Shown here: positions 38,016-47,206 of the stretch, piece by piece
Layout: every line of letters begins with the position of its first letter
How positions within the stretch are numbered: the stretch's first letter is position 1
Assembly: GCA_023265025.1 (NCBI GenBank)
Contig: JAHFUP010000008.1
Coordinates: forward strand, 43,637-107,636
DNA: 64,000 bases
Direction: 5' to 3'
From: Acidimicrobiia bacterium
Lineage (GTDB): Bacteria > Actinomycetota > Acidimicrobiia > Acidimicrobiales > AC-14
The notes under the pieces: model-generated
Database searches by the model: none
Told to the model about the DNA's origin: nothing
What the model saw: only the letters and a program-made list of their open reading frames with translations
Made by a program: the position numbers and the translations under genes

Positions 38016-39569
38016 CTAGCGCCTCTTCTTTAGGAGACCAAACACGCCACGAGCGACGGTGTTGAACATCGAGCGCCCCTCGCGCGACTTGAGGTAGCCC
38101 AGCACGGCGTTGTCGTCGTCCTTCTTCTTCCTGCTGGCGCGCGGCGCCGGCGGCGCCTCCTTGCGCTCCTTCTCGATCGTCGCCTCGGCCGCCTCCTGCT
38201 CTTCGGCGGCGGCGGTTTCGGCCATGCGGGCGCCCAGCTTCTCGCGCGCCGACTCGCGGTCGATCTCCTCGGCGTACTTCGACCACAGTGAGCTGTCGTG
38301 CGCGGCGCGGTCGATCGCCTCGGTCTCGATGGCGGCCATGAGCGAGCGCGGCGGGCGGAGGCGGGTCCAGGCCACCGGCGTCGGGGCGCCGCGCTCGGAG
38401 AGGATCGTTACCATCGCCTCGCCGGTGCCGAGCTGCGTCAGGTCCTCCTCGAGGTCGTAGTCGTCGGTGTTCGGGTACGTCGTGACCGCGGCCTTGAGCG
38501 CCTTGGCGTCGCGGGGAGTGAAGGCGCGCAGCGCGTGCTGCACCCGGTTGCCGAGCTGGGCGAGGATGGCGTCGGGCACGTCGTCGGGTAACTGGGTGAC
38601 GAAGAACACGCCGACGCCCTTCGACCGGATGAGGCGCACGGTCTGGGTGACCTGCTCGAGGAAGGCATCGGTGGCGCCGGCGAACAGCAGGTGGGCCTCG
38701 TCGAAGAAGAACACCAGCTTCGGCTTGTCGATGTCGCCCACTTCCGGTAGGTCGTGGAACAGCTCGGCCAGCAGCCACATGAGGAACGTCGAGAACAGCC
38801 GCGGCTTGTCCTGGACCGCCGCCAGCTCCAGGCAGGACACGACGCCCTGGCCCTCGGGCGTGGTGCGCAGGAGGTCGGCCACCTCCAGTTCCGGCTCGCC
38901 GAAGAACGCCTCGGCGCCCTGGTCCTCCAACTCCACGATCTTGCGGAGCAGCACGCCGGTCGTCGCCGTCGACAGGCCGCCGATGGCCTTGAGCTCGTCC
39001 TTGCCCTCGTCGCTGTCGAGGAACTTCAGCACCTCGCGCAGGTCAGCGAGGTCGAGAAGGGCGAGGCCGTTGTCGTCGGCGTAGCGGAAGACGAGGGACA
39101 GGGAGGAGGACTGGGTCTCGTTGGCGTCCATCACCTTGGCCAGCAGCTGCGGACCGAAGGCGGAGACCGTCGCCCGCACCGGCACGCCGGGGCCGTTGCC
39201 GCCGAGGGACAGGAAGGTGACGGGGAAGCCCGCCGGGCTCCACTCGATCCCCAGGTCGCCGGCGCGAGTGGTGACGCGCTCACTCGACTCTCCCGGGCGC
39301 GACAGGCCGGACAGGTCGCCCTTCACGTCCGCGGCGAAGACGGGCACGCCCATGGCCGACAGCTGCTCGGCCATCAGCTGGAGCGTCTTGGTCTTGCCCG
39401 TGCCGGTGGCGCCGGCGATGAGGCCGTGGCGGTTGCACATCGCCGCCGGCACCTGGACCTTGGCGTCGGGGTGGACGTTGCCACCCTTCATGGCCCGGCC
39501 TAGCTCGAGGGCGGCGCCGGTTGTGGCGTAGGCGGCGGCGATGCGTGCGGCAAAATCGTCGTTGCTCAT
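38016..39569 (-). CDS. HerA-like helicase domain protein (DUF853/YjgR family)
   Basis: HGLIAGATGTGKTKTLQLMAEQLS, VFAADVKGDLSGL, LVFFFDEAHLLFAGA. Confidence 0.9.
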   Translation of the reverse strand: MSNDDFAARIAAAYATTGAALELGRAMKGGNVHPDAKVQVPAAMCNRHGLIAGATGTGKTKTLQLMAEQLSAMGVPVFAADVKGDLSGLSRPGESSERVTTRAGDLGIEWSPAGFPVTFLSLGGNGPGVPVRATVSAFGPQLLAKVMDANETQSSSLSLVFRYADDNGLALLDLADLREVLKFLDSDEGKDELKAIGGLSTATTGVLLRKIVELEDQGAEAFFGEPELEVADLLRTTPEGQGVVSCLELAAVQDKPRLFSTFLMWLLAELFHDLPEVGDIDKPKLVFFFDEAHLLFAGATDAFLEQVTQTVRLIRSKGVGVFFVTQLPDDVPDAILAQLGNRVQHALRAFTPRDAKALKAAVTTYPNTDDYDLEEDLTQLGTGEAMVTILSERGAPTPVAWTRLRPPRSLMAAIETEAIDRAAHDSSLWSKYAEEIDRESAREKLGARMAETAAAEEQEAAEATIEKERKEAPPAPRASRKKKDDDNAVLGYLKSREGRSMFNTVARGVFGLLKKRR

Positions 39570-39599
39570 AGCGGGAGCCTATGGGCGGCGCTCACCGAA

Positions 39600-39643
39600 C
39601 TGGTGACGATCGGACAGGTCAGGGCCGGTCCGATCGTCACCGG
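39600..39643. repeat. palindrome family B, copy 1
   Basis: CTGGTGACGATCGGACAGG-tcaggg-CCGGTCCGATCGTCACCGG. Confidence 0.85.
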
Positions 39644-39644
39644 C

Positions 39645-41189
39645 TCAGCGGTTGGTGTCCGCCAGCAACGCCTGCGCTGCGGCCCGGCCCGGCGTGCCGG
39701 CGATGCCGCCGGTCGGCCCGGTGCCGGCGCCGGAGATGTAGAGGCCACCGACGGGTGTGCGGTGGCGGCCCAGCCGGCGGGTCGGGCGGAACGGGCCGAG
39801 CTGGTCGAGGGACAGGTCGAGGTACATCGGGTGGGCACCGGGCCAGCGCCCGCCCCGCTCCATCTCGTCGGGCGTGTGGGTGGCCACGCCGACGATGCTG
39901 GCCCGGAAGCCCGGAGCCCGGTCCTCCACCGTCTCCAGGCACCGTTCGACGAACTCCTCCTTCCGCGCCGGCCATCCGCCCCGGATGCGCGACGGCGCGG
40001 CCGGGCAGGCGAGGTAGACGGTATGGTGCCGGGGCGGGGCGAGGGTGTCGTCGATGGCCGACGTCGTAAACGCGTACAGGGGCAGGGTGTCGGGAAGGTG
40101 GCGGGCCTCCGCCGCGGCCCAGCCGGTCACCAGGTCGTCGAGGCGGTCGACGAAGCTCTGCAGGCCGTTCCAGTCGCCGGCGCGGGCGTTGGGGTACGGC
40201 GGCAGCCGGTCGGTGGCGACGTGGAGCAGCGCCTGCACGACGTTGCCCCGCCGGGCCGCGGTGAGGTCGGCCCGGTCCTGGCCGGCGAGCGGCGGATCGA
40301 GCAGGTTCAGCAGCGCGACCTTCGGGTCGATGGCGGTGATCACCGCGCCGGTCTCGACGCGTTCGCCGTCCTCGGTGACGACCGCGGTGACTCGGCCGCC
40401 GGCGGCCTCGATGCGGACGACCGCGGCGTTGCACCGTAGCTCACCGCCCAGGGCGTCGAGCCGGCGGACGAGGGCGTCGGTCAGCCCCTGCGCCCCGCCC
40501 CGGGCGTGCCACTGACCGAACAGGTGGTAGGCCGCCTGCCACCACGCGTAGAGGGCGCCGCCCGGCATCGACGGCCCCACGCCGGCGTGGGCTGCGAACG
40601 CCGAGACCGGGGCGCGCGTGAGGTCGCTCGCCAGGCGCCGGCGCAGGAGGGACTCGTAGGGGCCGAGGGCGTCGGCGACGGTGGCCGCCGGCGCGTGGCG
40701 GAGCGCCTGGACGAGCGCGGTGAGGCGGGTCGGCACGTCGCGGAGGGGCATCTCGCCCTGCACCGCCGGCAGGATGGTGCGGATCACCGGGATGGCTTTG
40801 GCCATGAACGCGGTATACGCCTTGGCCTCGTCCCGGCTGTGCTCGGCGATCGAGTCGACCGTCGCCTCGATCGAGCGGTGGAACCGGACCCGCCGGCCGT
40901 CGGCGAAGATCGCCACCGAGAACGGGTCCATCTCCTGGTACTCCAGGCCGGCGCCGGCCAGGTCGAGCTGGCGGGGGATCACCGTCATGTTGATGATGTT
41001 GTGGGCGACAGAGTGCATGTCGAACCGGTGGCCCGGCACGGTCTCCTCGGTGCGCGACCCCCCGCCCGGCCGGTCCGAGGCCTCGAGCACCATGACGTCG
41101 CGCCCCGCCTTGGCCAGGTAGCACGCGGCCACCAGACCGTTGTGGCCGGCGCCCACCACCACGGCGCGCCCACCGCGCGTGCCGGTCAT
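39645..41189 (-). CDS. FAD-dependent phytoene-desaturase-like oxidoreductase
   Basis: AVVVGAGHNGLVAACYLAKAGRDVMVLEASDRPGGGSRT; C-terminal GLYISGAGTGPTGGIAGTPGRAAA. Confidence 0.9.
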   Translation of the reverse strand: MTGTRGGRAVVVGAGHNGLVAACYLAKAGRDVMVLEASDRPGGGSRTEETVPGHRFDMHSVAHNIINMTVIPRQLDLAGAGLEYQEMDPFSVAIFADGRRVRFHRSIEATVDSIAEHSRDEAKAYTAFMAKAIPVIRTILPAVQGEMPLRDVPTRLTALVQALRHAPAATVADALGPYESLLRRRLASDLTRAPVSAFAAHAGVGPSMPGGALYAWWQAAYHLFGQWHARGGAQGLTDALVRRLDALGGELRCNAAVVRIEAAGGRVTAVVTEDGERVETGAVITAIDPKVALLNLLDPPLAGQDRADLTAARRGNVVQALLHVATDRLPPYPNARAGDWNGLQSFVDRLDDLVTGWAAAEARHLPDTLPLYAFTTSAIDDTLAPPRHHTVYLACPAAPSRIRGGWPARKEEFVERCLETVEDRAPGFRASIVGVATHTPDEMERGGRWPGAHPMYLDLSLDQLGPFRPTRRLGRHRTPVGGLYISGAGTGPTGGIAGTPGRAAAQALLADTNR

Positions 41190-41280
41190 TGATCCAGCTT
41201 GTCAGTTCGCGGCGCGCGACCAGTGTGTTCGGATACGTTTCCGTCGCAGTCGGCGGGATCGAACGTGGGGGGAGATCACC

Positions 41281-42915
41281 GTGGGACGTACAGGAAGAGT
41301 TCGTGGGGCGCTGGGCGCGGCCTTGGTCGTGGCCGTGTCAGGAGGGCCGGCGAGCCTGGCGGCCGAGGAGAAGCCGATCAATCCGTCGGTCACCGCCGCG
41401 GTCCAGGTGAGCAACAACCCGGACCCGGCGCGGGGCCACTCCACGCCGCTCATCAGCCGCAATCCGAAGACCGGGGTGCTGGTCATCGCCGACTGCGACG
41501 CCCGCACCAAGAAGACGGTCGACGTCTATCGCTCGGTCGACGACGGCCGGTCGTGGGCGCCGGGCGGCAGCCCGATGACCAAGCCGTGGACCGACGCGTG
41601 CGGCAACCCCGACTCGAACATCGACCACACCATCGTCCATGACAAGGACGGCGTGATGTACCTGGCCTTCCAGGCCAGCGACCCGAAGTTCTTCATGCTC
41701 CCCGACCCTGACCGGCCCGTGCACGTGTTCGTGGCCAAGTCCACCGACGACGGCCTCACGTTCACGACGGTGAAGGCCTACGAGGCCCCCGAGGCGCCCG
41801 AGGGCGACCGCGGTCTGAAGCGCAACTACCGGCCCTGGCTGGCCGTCGACCCCGTCAACACCCAGTTCGTCTACGTCTCCTGGATGCAGTTCCACACCAA
41901 CGACGAGCCGGTCAGCTCGGGCAACAAGGCGCTGATCGCGGCGTCGACGGACGGGGGCCGCACGTTCGCCAAGCCCTTCTCACTGCGTGAGGGGGACCCG
42001 CAGGGGTCCTACGAGGGCCGGCCCGCCGTCGACAGCAAGGGCGTGGTCCACGTGACCTTCGCCGGCCGGGGTCGAGTGGCGCCGCCTCCCCCGGGCACGC
42101 CGCCGCCGGACCCGGCGCCGCTGCCGCCCATCCGCACCGTCCTCTACCGCTCGTCGGCGGACCACGGCCAGACCTGGACCGACGCCAAGCAGATCGAGGA
42201 GGGCAACTCCGGGTTCGGGCACAACCGCAAGTGGGGCCTGCGGGCCGACCCGAACTCCGACAACCTCTACGCCGTCTGGTACGGCCATCCGAACCCGCGG
42301 GCCGCAGTGCCGGCGGACGACCGTGACGTGTACCTGCGGGTGTCGCATGACTCGGGCAAGACGTGGGAGGACCGCGTCGTCGTGAACGACGACTCGGCCA
42401 TGCCGAACGTGCAGCACATGCACCCGAACCTGTCGGTGGCCCCGAACGGCCGGCTCGACATCGTGTGGATGGACACCCGCAACAGTCCCATCGCGCCGGG
42501 GACGGTGGTGAACGGGGTGACCTACGTCGGTCACCAGGACGTGTACTACACGTACTCGCTCGACCAGGGGCGTACGTTTGCCCCGAACATCAAGATCACC
42601 GACCGGATCATCGACCGGCGCTTCGGCATCTGGCAGGGCAACGCCGACATCCACGGTCCCACCGGGATCATCTCGACCGACGAGACCGTCTACTTCACCT
42701 GGCAGGACAGCCGGAACGGGCACGGGGTCGGGTCCTCGGACGACACCTACTTCGCCTCCCTGCGTATGCACGGGCCGGTGTTGGCCGCCGGCGCGGAGGA
42801 CGACGACGACAACGGCGTCCCGTCGCCGATCCTCATCGGCGCCGGCCTGGCCATCGGCATGGGCTTGGCGATGGTGGTCGTCGCCATCGCCGGCCGGCGG
42901 GCCCGGGCCGCCTGA
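41281..42915 (+). CDS. secreted sialidase/BNR-repeat protein with C-terminal TM
   Basis: Repeated Asp-box-like SVDDGRSW, STDDGLTF, STDGGRTF, SADHGQTW, SHDSGKTW motifs. Confidence 0.8.
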   Translation: MGRTGRVRGALGAALVVAVSGGPASLAAEEKPINPSVTAAVQVSNNPDPARGHSTPLISRNPKTGVLVIADCDARTKKTVDVYRSVDDGRSWAPGGSPMTKPWTDACGNPDSNIDHTIVHDKDGVMYLAFQASDPKFFMLPDPDRPVHVFVAKSTDDGLTFTTVKAYEAPEAPEGDRGLKRNYRPWLAVDPVNTQFVYVSWMQFHTNDEPVSSGNKALIAASTDGGRTFAKPFSLREGDPQGSYEGRPAVDSKGVVHVTFAGRGRVAPPPPGTPPPDPAPLPPIRTVLYRSSADHGQTWTDAKQIEEGNSGFGHNRKWGLRADPNSDNLYAVWYGHPNPRAAVPADDRDVYLRVSHDSGKTWEDRVVVNDDSAMPNVQHMHPNLSVAPNGRLDIVWMDTRNSPIAPGTVVNGVTYVGHQDVYYTYSLDQGRTFAPNIKITDRIIDRRFGIWQGNADIHGPTGIISTDETVYFTWQDSRNGHGVGSSDDTYFASLRMHGPVLAAGAEDDDDNGVPSPILIGAGLAIGMGLAMVVVAIAGRRARAA

Positions 42916-42921
42916 TCCCAA

Positions 42922-42973
42922 CGAACTGGTGACGGTTCGACACGCCCTGGCGTGTCGGATCGTCACCAGTTCG
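42922..42973. repeat. palindrome family B, copy 2 (24-bp arms)
   Basis: CGAACTGGTGACGGTTCGACACGC-CCTG-GCGTGTCGGATCGTCACCAGTTCG. Confidence 0.9.
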
Positions 42974-42978
42974 GAGGG

Positions 42979-45900
42979 TCAGCCGGTCGCCAGGCGTACC
43001 GCGTCGGCGAGCGACAGGGCGGCGCCGGCGGAGAAGGCGGCCCGGAAGGTGTCCTCGCCGAGGGCGGCGCTGCAGCCGGCGATGGTGTCGTTGCGGTCCG
43101 CGGCCTCGTGGGCGGGAAGGGGGGTGCCGATGGCCTGGCGGAGGGCGTCCGCCGCACCGAGAAGGCGGGCGGCCCGCTCGGGCCGGCCTTCGGCCGCGGC
43201 GATGGCGCCGACGCCTTCGAGCCAGGTCGCGGTGCTGGCCGTCGGCGTCACGTCGCCCCCGTCCTCGGCGGTGGGCATGGCCTGGCGGTAGAGGGCGTCG
43301 GCCCCGGCCGGGTCGCCCTGGTCGCGGGCCAGGTGGGCCAGGTGCAGCAGGGCCAGGGTCATGCAGTGACGGTCGTCGAGCTCGGTGGCGACGGCCAGCG
43401 CCTCGGTGAGGAGGGCGCCGGCGGTGTCGGGGTCGCCGTCGAGGCGGGCCAGCTCGGCCAGGGCCGACAGCGACGCCGGCATGCCGGGCCGATCGCCCAC
43501 CCGCCGGCGCTCGGCCAGGCCCTGGCCGTGCAAAGCGGCGGCGGTGACCCGATCGCCGCGGGCCAGGGCGACCCGGCCGAGGGCGGCCAGGGAGTCGGCC
43601 ACGCCGGAGCGGTCCCCGAGCCGCCGGCGCAGCTCGAGGCCCTCGGTGTGAAGGGCGTGGGAGGTGTCGAGATCGCCCTGCTGCAGCGCGAGGTCGCCGA
43701 GGTTCGCCATCACCATGGCGGTGCCGTGGCCGTCGCCCAGCCGGCGGCGGACGTCGAGGGCCTCGGTGTACATGGCCCGGGCGCTGGCCAGGTCGCCGCG
43801 GCCGTGGGCCACCCAGCCCAGGTTGGTGAGCGACGCGGCCACCACCTGGGGCTCGTCGAGGTCACGCCCGATGGCGAGGCTCTCCTCGAACAGGTCGGCG
43901 GCGGCGGCCAGCCGGCCCTGGAGGGCGGCCAGGTTGCCCAGGCCGACGAGCGCGGCCGAGGTGCCGAGGCGGTCGTCGAGTCGCCGGCGCAGGGCCAGGC
44001 TGTGCTCGTAGAGGCCCCGGGCCGCGTTGTAGTCGCCCTGGTGCTGGGCCAGCACCGCGGTCCAGTTCAGGGCGACGGCCCGAAGGCCCGGCGACTCGCC
44101 GCCGCCGCCGGCGGTGAGCGCCGCCTCCAACCAGGCGCGGCCCTCGCTGAGATGGCCCCGAACCTCCCAGAACCGGCCGAGCGCCGTGGCCAGCACGAGG
44201 GCGGGCTTGGGATCGCCACCGGAGGTGCCCCATGCCAGCGCGACACGGAGGTCGTCGTGCTCCGCTTCGAGGCGGTCGAGCACGGTGGCCTGCTCCGGCC
44301 CGTCGAGCGCGGCCTCGGCCTGGCGGGCGATAGTGACGGCGCGGGCCAGGTGGCGGGAACGGACGGCAGTGGCCTGGCCCGACTCGGCCAGCCGCTCCCG
44401 GGCGTAGTGGCGCATGGTCTCCAGCAGGCGGTACCGCGTGCGGTCGGTGCCGGCGGGGCGCTCGGCCAGCACCAGCGACTTGTTGACGAGGTCGGTGAGC
44501 GCTTCGACCACGTCGCCCGCTTCCACACCGTCGCCGCTGACGACCTCCTCGGCCGCGTCCAGGTCGAACGCCGACCCGAACACGGCCAGGCGGTCGAATA
44601 CCTGGCGCTCGGCGTCGGACAGGGCGTCGTAGGTCCAGTCGACCATCGCCCGCAGGGTCTGCTGGCGGGGGACGGCGGTACGGGCGCCACCGGACAGCAG
44701 CCGGAACCGGTCGTCGAGGCGGGCGGCGATCTCCTGGACCGACAGGGCGCTGGTGCGCGCCGCGGCCAGCTCGATGGCCAAGGGGATGTTGTCCAGGCGC
44801 CGGCAGAGCTGGTCCAGCGCCGTGGCGGCGTCGTCGGGCACGGTGAAGTCGGGCCGTACGGCCTGGGCCCGCTCGGTGAAAAGGGCGACGGCGCCGGCGG
44901 CGGACAGCGACGGCACCCGCCAGGTGGCCTCGCCGGGCACTCCGAGGGGCTCGCGGCTGGTGGCCAGCACGGTCAGGCGGGGGCAGGACCGGAGCAGGCC
45001 CTCGGCGAGGGCGGCGGCTGGCCCGACGAGGTGTTCGCAGTTGTCCAGCACGAGGAGGATGTCGCGGTCGCGGAGGTGGGCGGTGAGCGTGCCCGCGGGG
45101 GTCTGGCCCGCCTCCTCGCGCAGGCCGACGGCGGCCAGCACGTGCTGGGCCAGGAGGTCGGGGTCGGCGAGGGGCGCCAGCTCGACCAGGAAGGTGCCGC
45201 CGGCATGGCGGCCGCCGACGCCGGCGGCCGCGGCCAGGGCCAGCCGGGTCTTGCCCACGCCGCCGGTGCCGGTGAGCGTCAGCAGCCGGGTGCCGGCGAG
45301 GGCCTTCTCGACCGCGGCCAGCTCTTCGTCCCGCCCGACGAGCCGGTTCAGGGCGAGAGGCAGGGTGCCGGCGACGGGGGCCGGCGGTTCCGGCTCGTCG
45401 CCCAGGAGGGCCACGTAGGCCGCCTCGGTGGCCGCCGAGGGGTTGACGCCGAGCTCCTCGGCGAGGACCCGGCGGCAGCGCTCGTAGGCCCGCAGTGCCT
45501 CGCCCCGGTTGCCGGCGCCGGCGTGGGCCTGCATCAGCCGCATGTGGGCGGACTCCCGGAACGGCTCGACCGAGACGACCTCCTCGGCCGCCCGCAGGGC
45601 CGTGGGCCAGTCGGCGGCGGCCGCCGCCGCGTCGGACTCCACCTCCAGGGCCCGCAGGTGCAGCTCTCGCAGCTCGGCCTGCCGGCGCTCCACCCAGGCG
45701 CCGGTGCCCTCGGGAAGGAACCCCCTGCCGGCGACCGTCGCCGCCCCGGTCGCCAGGGCCCGAGCCTCGCCCGGCCGGAGCTCCTCGAGGGCCTTCTCCG
45801 CCGCGTCCAGGTCGGCGGCCGCCCTGTCGAGGTCAACCTCGGTGCCCTCCGGCAGCTGCAGCTGCCAGCAGCCGTACGCGCTGGTCAGCGCCTCGGCCGG

Positions 45901-46146
45901 CGTCAGTCCCGCGGCGGCCAGAAGGCCGCGGAGGCGGAGGGCGACGCCCCGCAGTGAGGTCTCCCACGAGCGGGGCAGCTCGTCGCCCCAGAGCACCTCC
46001 GCCAGCTCGTCCCTGGTGACGGGGCGGTTGCGCTCGGCGACGAGGTAGGCGAGGGCGGTCCGGCCCAGCCGGCCGAGACCGCCGGTGTCGAGGCTCGTGC
46101 CGGCGACGTCGACGGCCACCCGGCCGGCGAGGGAGATGTGCAACAC
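42979..46146 (-). CDS. AfsR/SARP-family regulator: DNA-binding/BTAD + NB-ARC (STAND) ATPase + TPR
   Basis: VTRDELAEVLWGDELPRSWETSLRGVALRLRGLL; BTAD; LTLTGTGGVGKTRLALAAAA; DILLVLDNCEHLVG; C-terminal TPR repeats. Confidence 0.92.
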   Translation of the reverse strand: MLHISLAGRVAVDVAGTSLDTGGLGRLGRTALAYLVAERNRPVTRDELAEVLWGDELPRSWETSLRGVALRLRGLLAAAGLTPAEALTSAYGCWQLQLPEGTEVDLDRAAADLDAAEKALEELRPGEARALATGAATVAGRGFLPEGTGAWVERRQAELRELHLRALEVESDAAAAAADWPTALRAAEEVVSVEPFRESAHMRLMQAHAGAGNRGEALRAYERCRRVLAEELGVNPSAATEAAYVALLGDEPEPPAPVAGTLPLALNRLVGRDEELAAVEKALAGTRLLTLTGTGGVGKTRLALAAAAGVGGRHAGGTFLVELAPLADPDLLAQHVLAAVGLREEAGQTPAGTLTAHLRDRDILLVLDNCEHLVGPAAALAEGLLRSCPRLTVLATSREPLGVPGEATWRVPSLSAAGAVALFTERAQAVRPDFTVPDDAATALDQLCRRLDNIPLAIELAAARTSALSVQEIAARLDDRFRLLSGGARTAVPRQQTLRAMVDWTYDALSDAERQVFDRLAVFGSAFDLDAAEEVVSGDGVEAGDVVEALTDLVNKSLVLAERPAGTDRTRYRLLETMRHYARERLAESGQATAVRSRHLARAVTIARQAEAALDGPEQATVLDRLEAEHDDLRVALAWGTSGGDPKPALVLATALGRFWEVRGHLSEGRAWLEAALTAGGGGESPGLRAVALNWTAVLAQHQGDYNAARGLYEHSLALRRRLDDRLGTSAALVGLGNLAALQGRLAAAADLFEESLAIGRDLDEPQVVAASLTNLGWVAHGRGDLASARAMYTEALDVRRRLGDGHGTAMVMANLGDLALQQGDLDTSHALHTEGLELRRRLGDRSGVADSLAALGRVALARGDRVTAAALHGQGLAERRRVGDRPGMPASLSALAELARLDGDPDTAGALLTEALAVATELDDRHCMTLALLHLAHLARDQGDPAGADALYRQAMPTAEDGGDVTPTASTATWLEGVGAIAAAEGRPERAARLLGAADALRQAIGTPLPAHEAADRNDTIAGCSAALGEDTFRAAFSAGAALSLADAVRLATG

Positions 46147-46168
46147 GCCACCATCACACCACCTGCGC

Positions 46169-47020
46169 TCAGCGGTGCGGGGCCGGACCGGCGTTCAGCG
46201 CATCCGGCCGGCTGAGGGCGTTGCGGAGCGTGGCGGCCACCGACGCGGCGCCGGCGGCCGGGTCGACAGCGAAGATCTGCCCCGAGCGGGCCAGGGCGAG
46301 CGCCCGCCGGTCGGCGGGGCGGCCGGCGAGGGCCGCGGCCAACTGGTCGGCCACGCCGCCGGTCCGGGCGACGGCCATGACCAGCCGGTCGGCGCGAACG
46401 TGGGCGGCCACGGACTCCCAGGCCGCATCGCCCCCGGCGACGGCCAGGGCGATCGAGCGGTTGCCGGAGGCCAGGGCGGTGGCCACGGCGGACACCCAGC
46501 GGGCCGTCACGCCGGCGCCGCTGTCCGGCACGAGGACAAAATGGGTGTGCGCCGGCTCGAGTTCGGCCGCGCCCCCGCCCTCGGGGGCCACCCCGACCAT
46601 GGGGAAGCCGGCGTGCTTGTGCCGGCGGGCCCCGGCCAGGGCGGCGGCCAGCCCGCCGGGCTGCCCCTCGTCGAGCACCGTCGCCTCCAGGGTCTCGGCG
46701 ACGGCGACGACCACCTTTTCCAGTAAGGGGCCCAGGCGGGCCACCTGGGCCGGCCGGGAGCCGGCGCCGACGGCCACGATCGTCGGGACGCCCGTCGTCA
46801 GTCCCATGCCCCGCAGGGCGACGGGCAGGTCGGTGTCGGGGTCGGCACGGACGCCTAAAGCGACGTGGCCGTCGTCGAACGTGATAGGGAATCGGGGGAA
46901 GGTCAGTGCGGAGCTCCACTCTTCGGGAGGGCGGCGATGCGGAGCGGCAGCGACGGGAGCGACGTGGGTGGTCAGTCGACTACCCTGGGAGTTTGGTGCA
47001 GAAGTCAGAGCGAGCGACAA
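46169..47020 (-). CDS. putative SLOG/LSDAT-fold protein; start uncertain
   Basis: LEATVLDEGQPGGLAAALAGARRHKHAGFPMVGVAPEGG, HTHFVLVPDSG, RSIALAVAGGDAAWESVAAHVRADRLVMAVARTGGVADQLAAAL; 22 bp upstream of SARP gene. Confidence 0.55.
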   Translation of the reverse strand: MSLALTSAPNSQGSRLTTHVAPVAAAPHRRPPEEWSSALTFPRFPITFDDGHVALGVRADPDTDLPVALRGMGLTTGVPTIVAVGAGSRPAQVARLGPLLEKVVVAVAETLEATVLDEGQPGGLAAALAGARRHKHAGFPMVGVAPEGGGAAELEPAHTHFVLVPDSGAGVTARWVSAVATALASGNRSIALAVAGGDAAWESVAAHVRADRLVMAVARTGGVADQLAAALAGRPADRRALALARSGQIFAVDPAAGAASVAATLRNALSRPDALNAGPAPHR

Positions 47021-47044
47021 AGAGTCGACTTTTGATGCAGAAGT
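46974..47044. repeat. bipartite direct repeats AGTCGACT + TTTGRTGCAGAAGT
   Basis: AGTCGACT at 46974-46981 and 47023-47030; TTTGRTGCAGAAGT at 46992-47005 and 47031-47044. Confidence 0.8.
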
Positions 47045-47206
47045 TTGTATTTTGAGGTTGCTGGCGACAAGTCAGGAGGGGGAGACCCTTCCTAGGAGCC
47101 GCCGGTGCGGGGCTCTCGACGTGGCTTCGACGAAAATCTATCGAGTGACATGGCGGTCTGTGAGTCAGGCACTCCGGCGGGAGGCCACGAGCAAAAGGAG
47201 CAGCGT

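Noticed and set aside
42952-45957. 1001-aa plus-strand ORF opposite the SARP regulator
   Set aside because: Low-complexity G/A/R/H composition and no domains; antisense to a clear AfsR-like gene.
46992-47044. Canonical SARP heptamer repeats (11- or 22-bp spacing)
   Set aside because: Direct repeats are spaced 39 and 49 bp, not multiples of 11; kept only as generic candidate operators.
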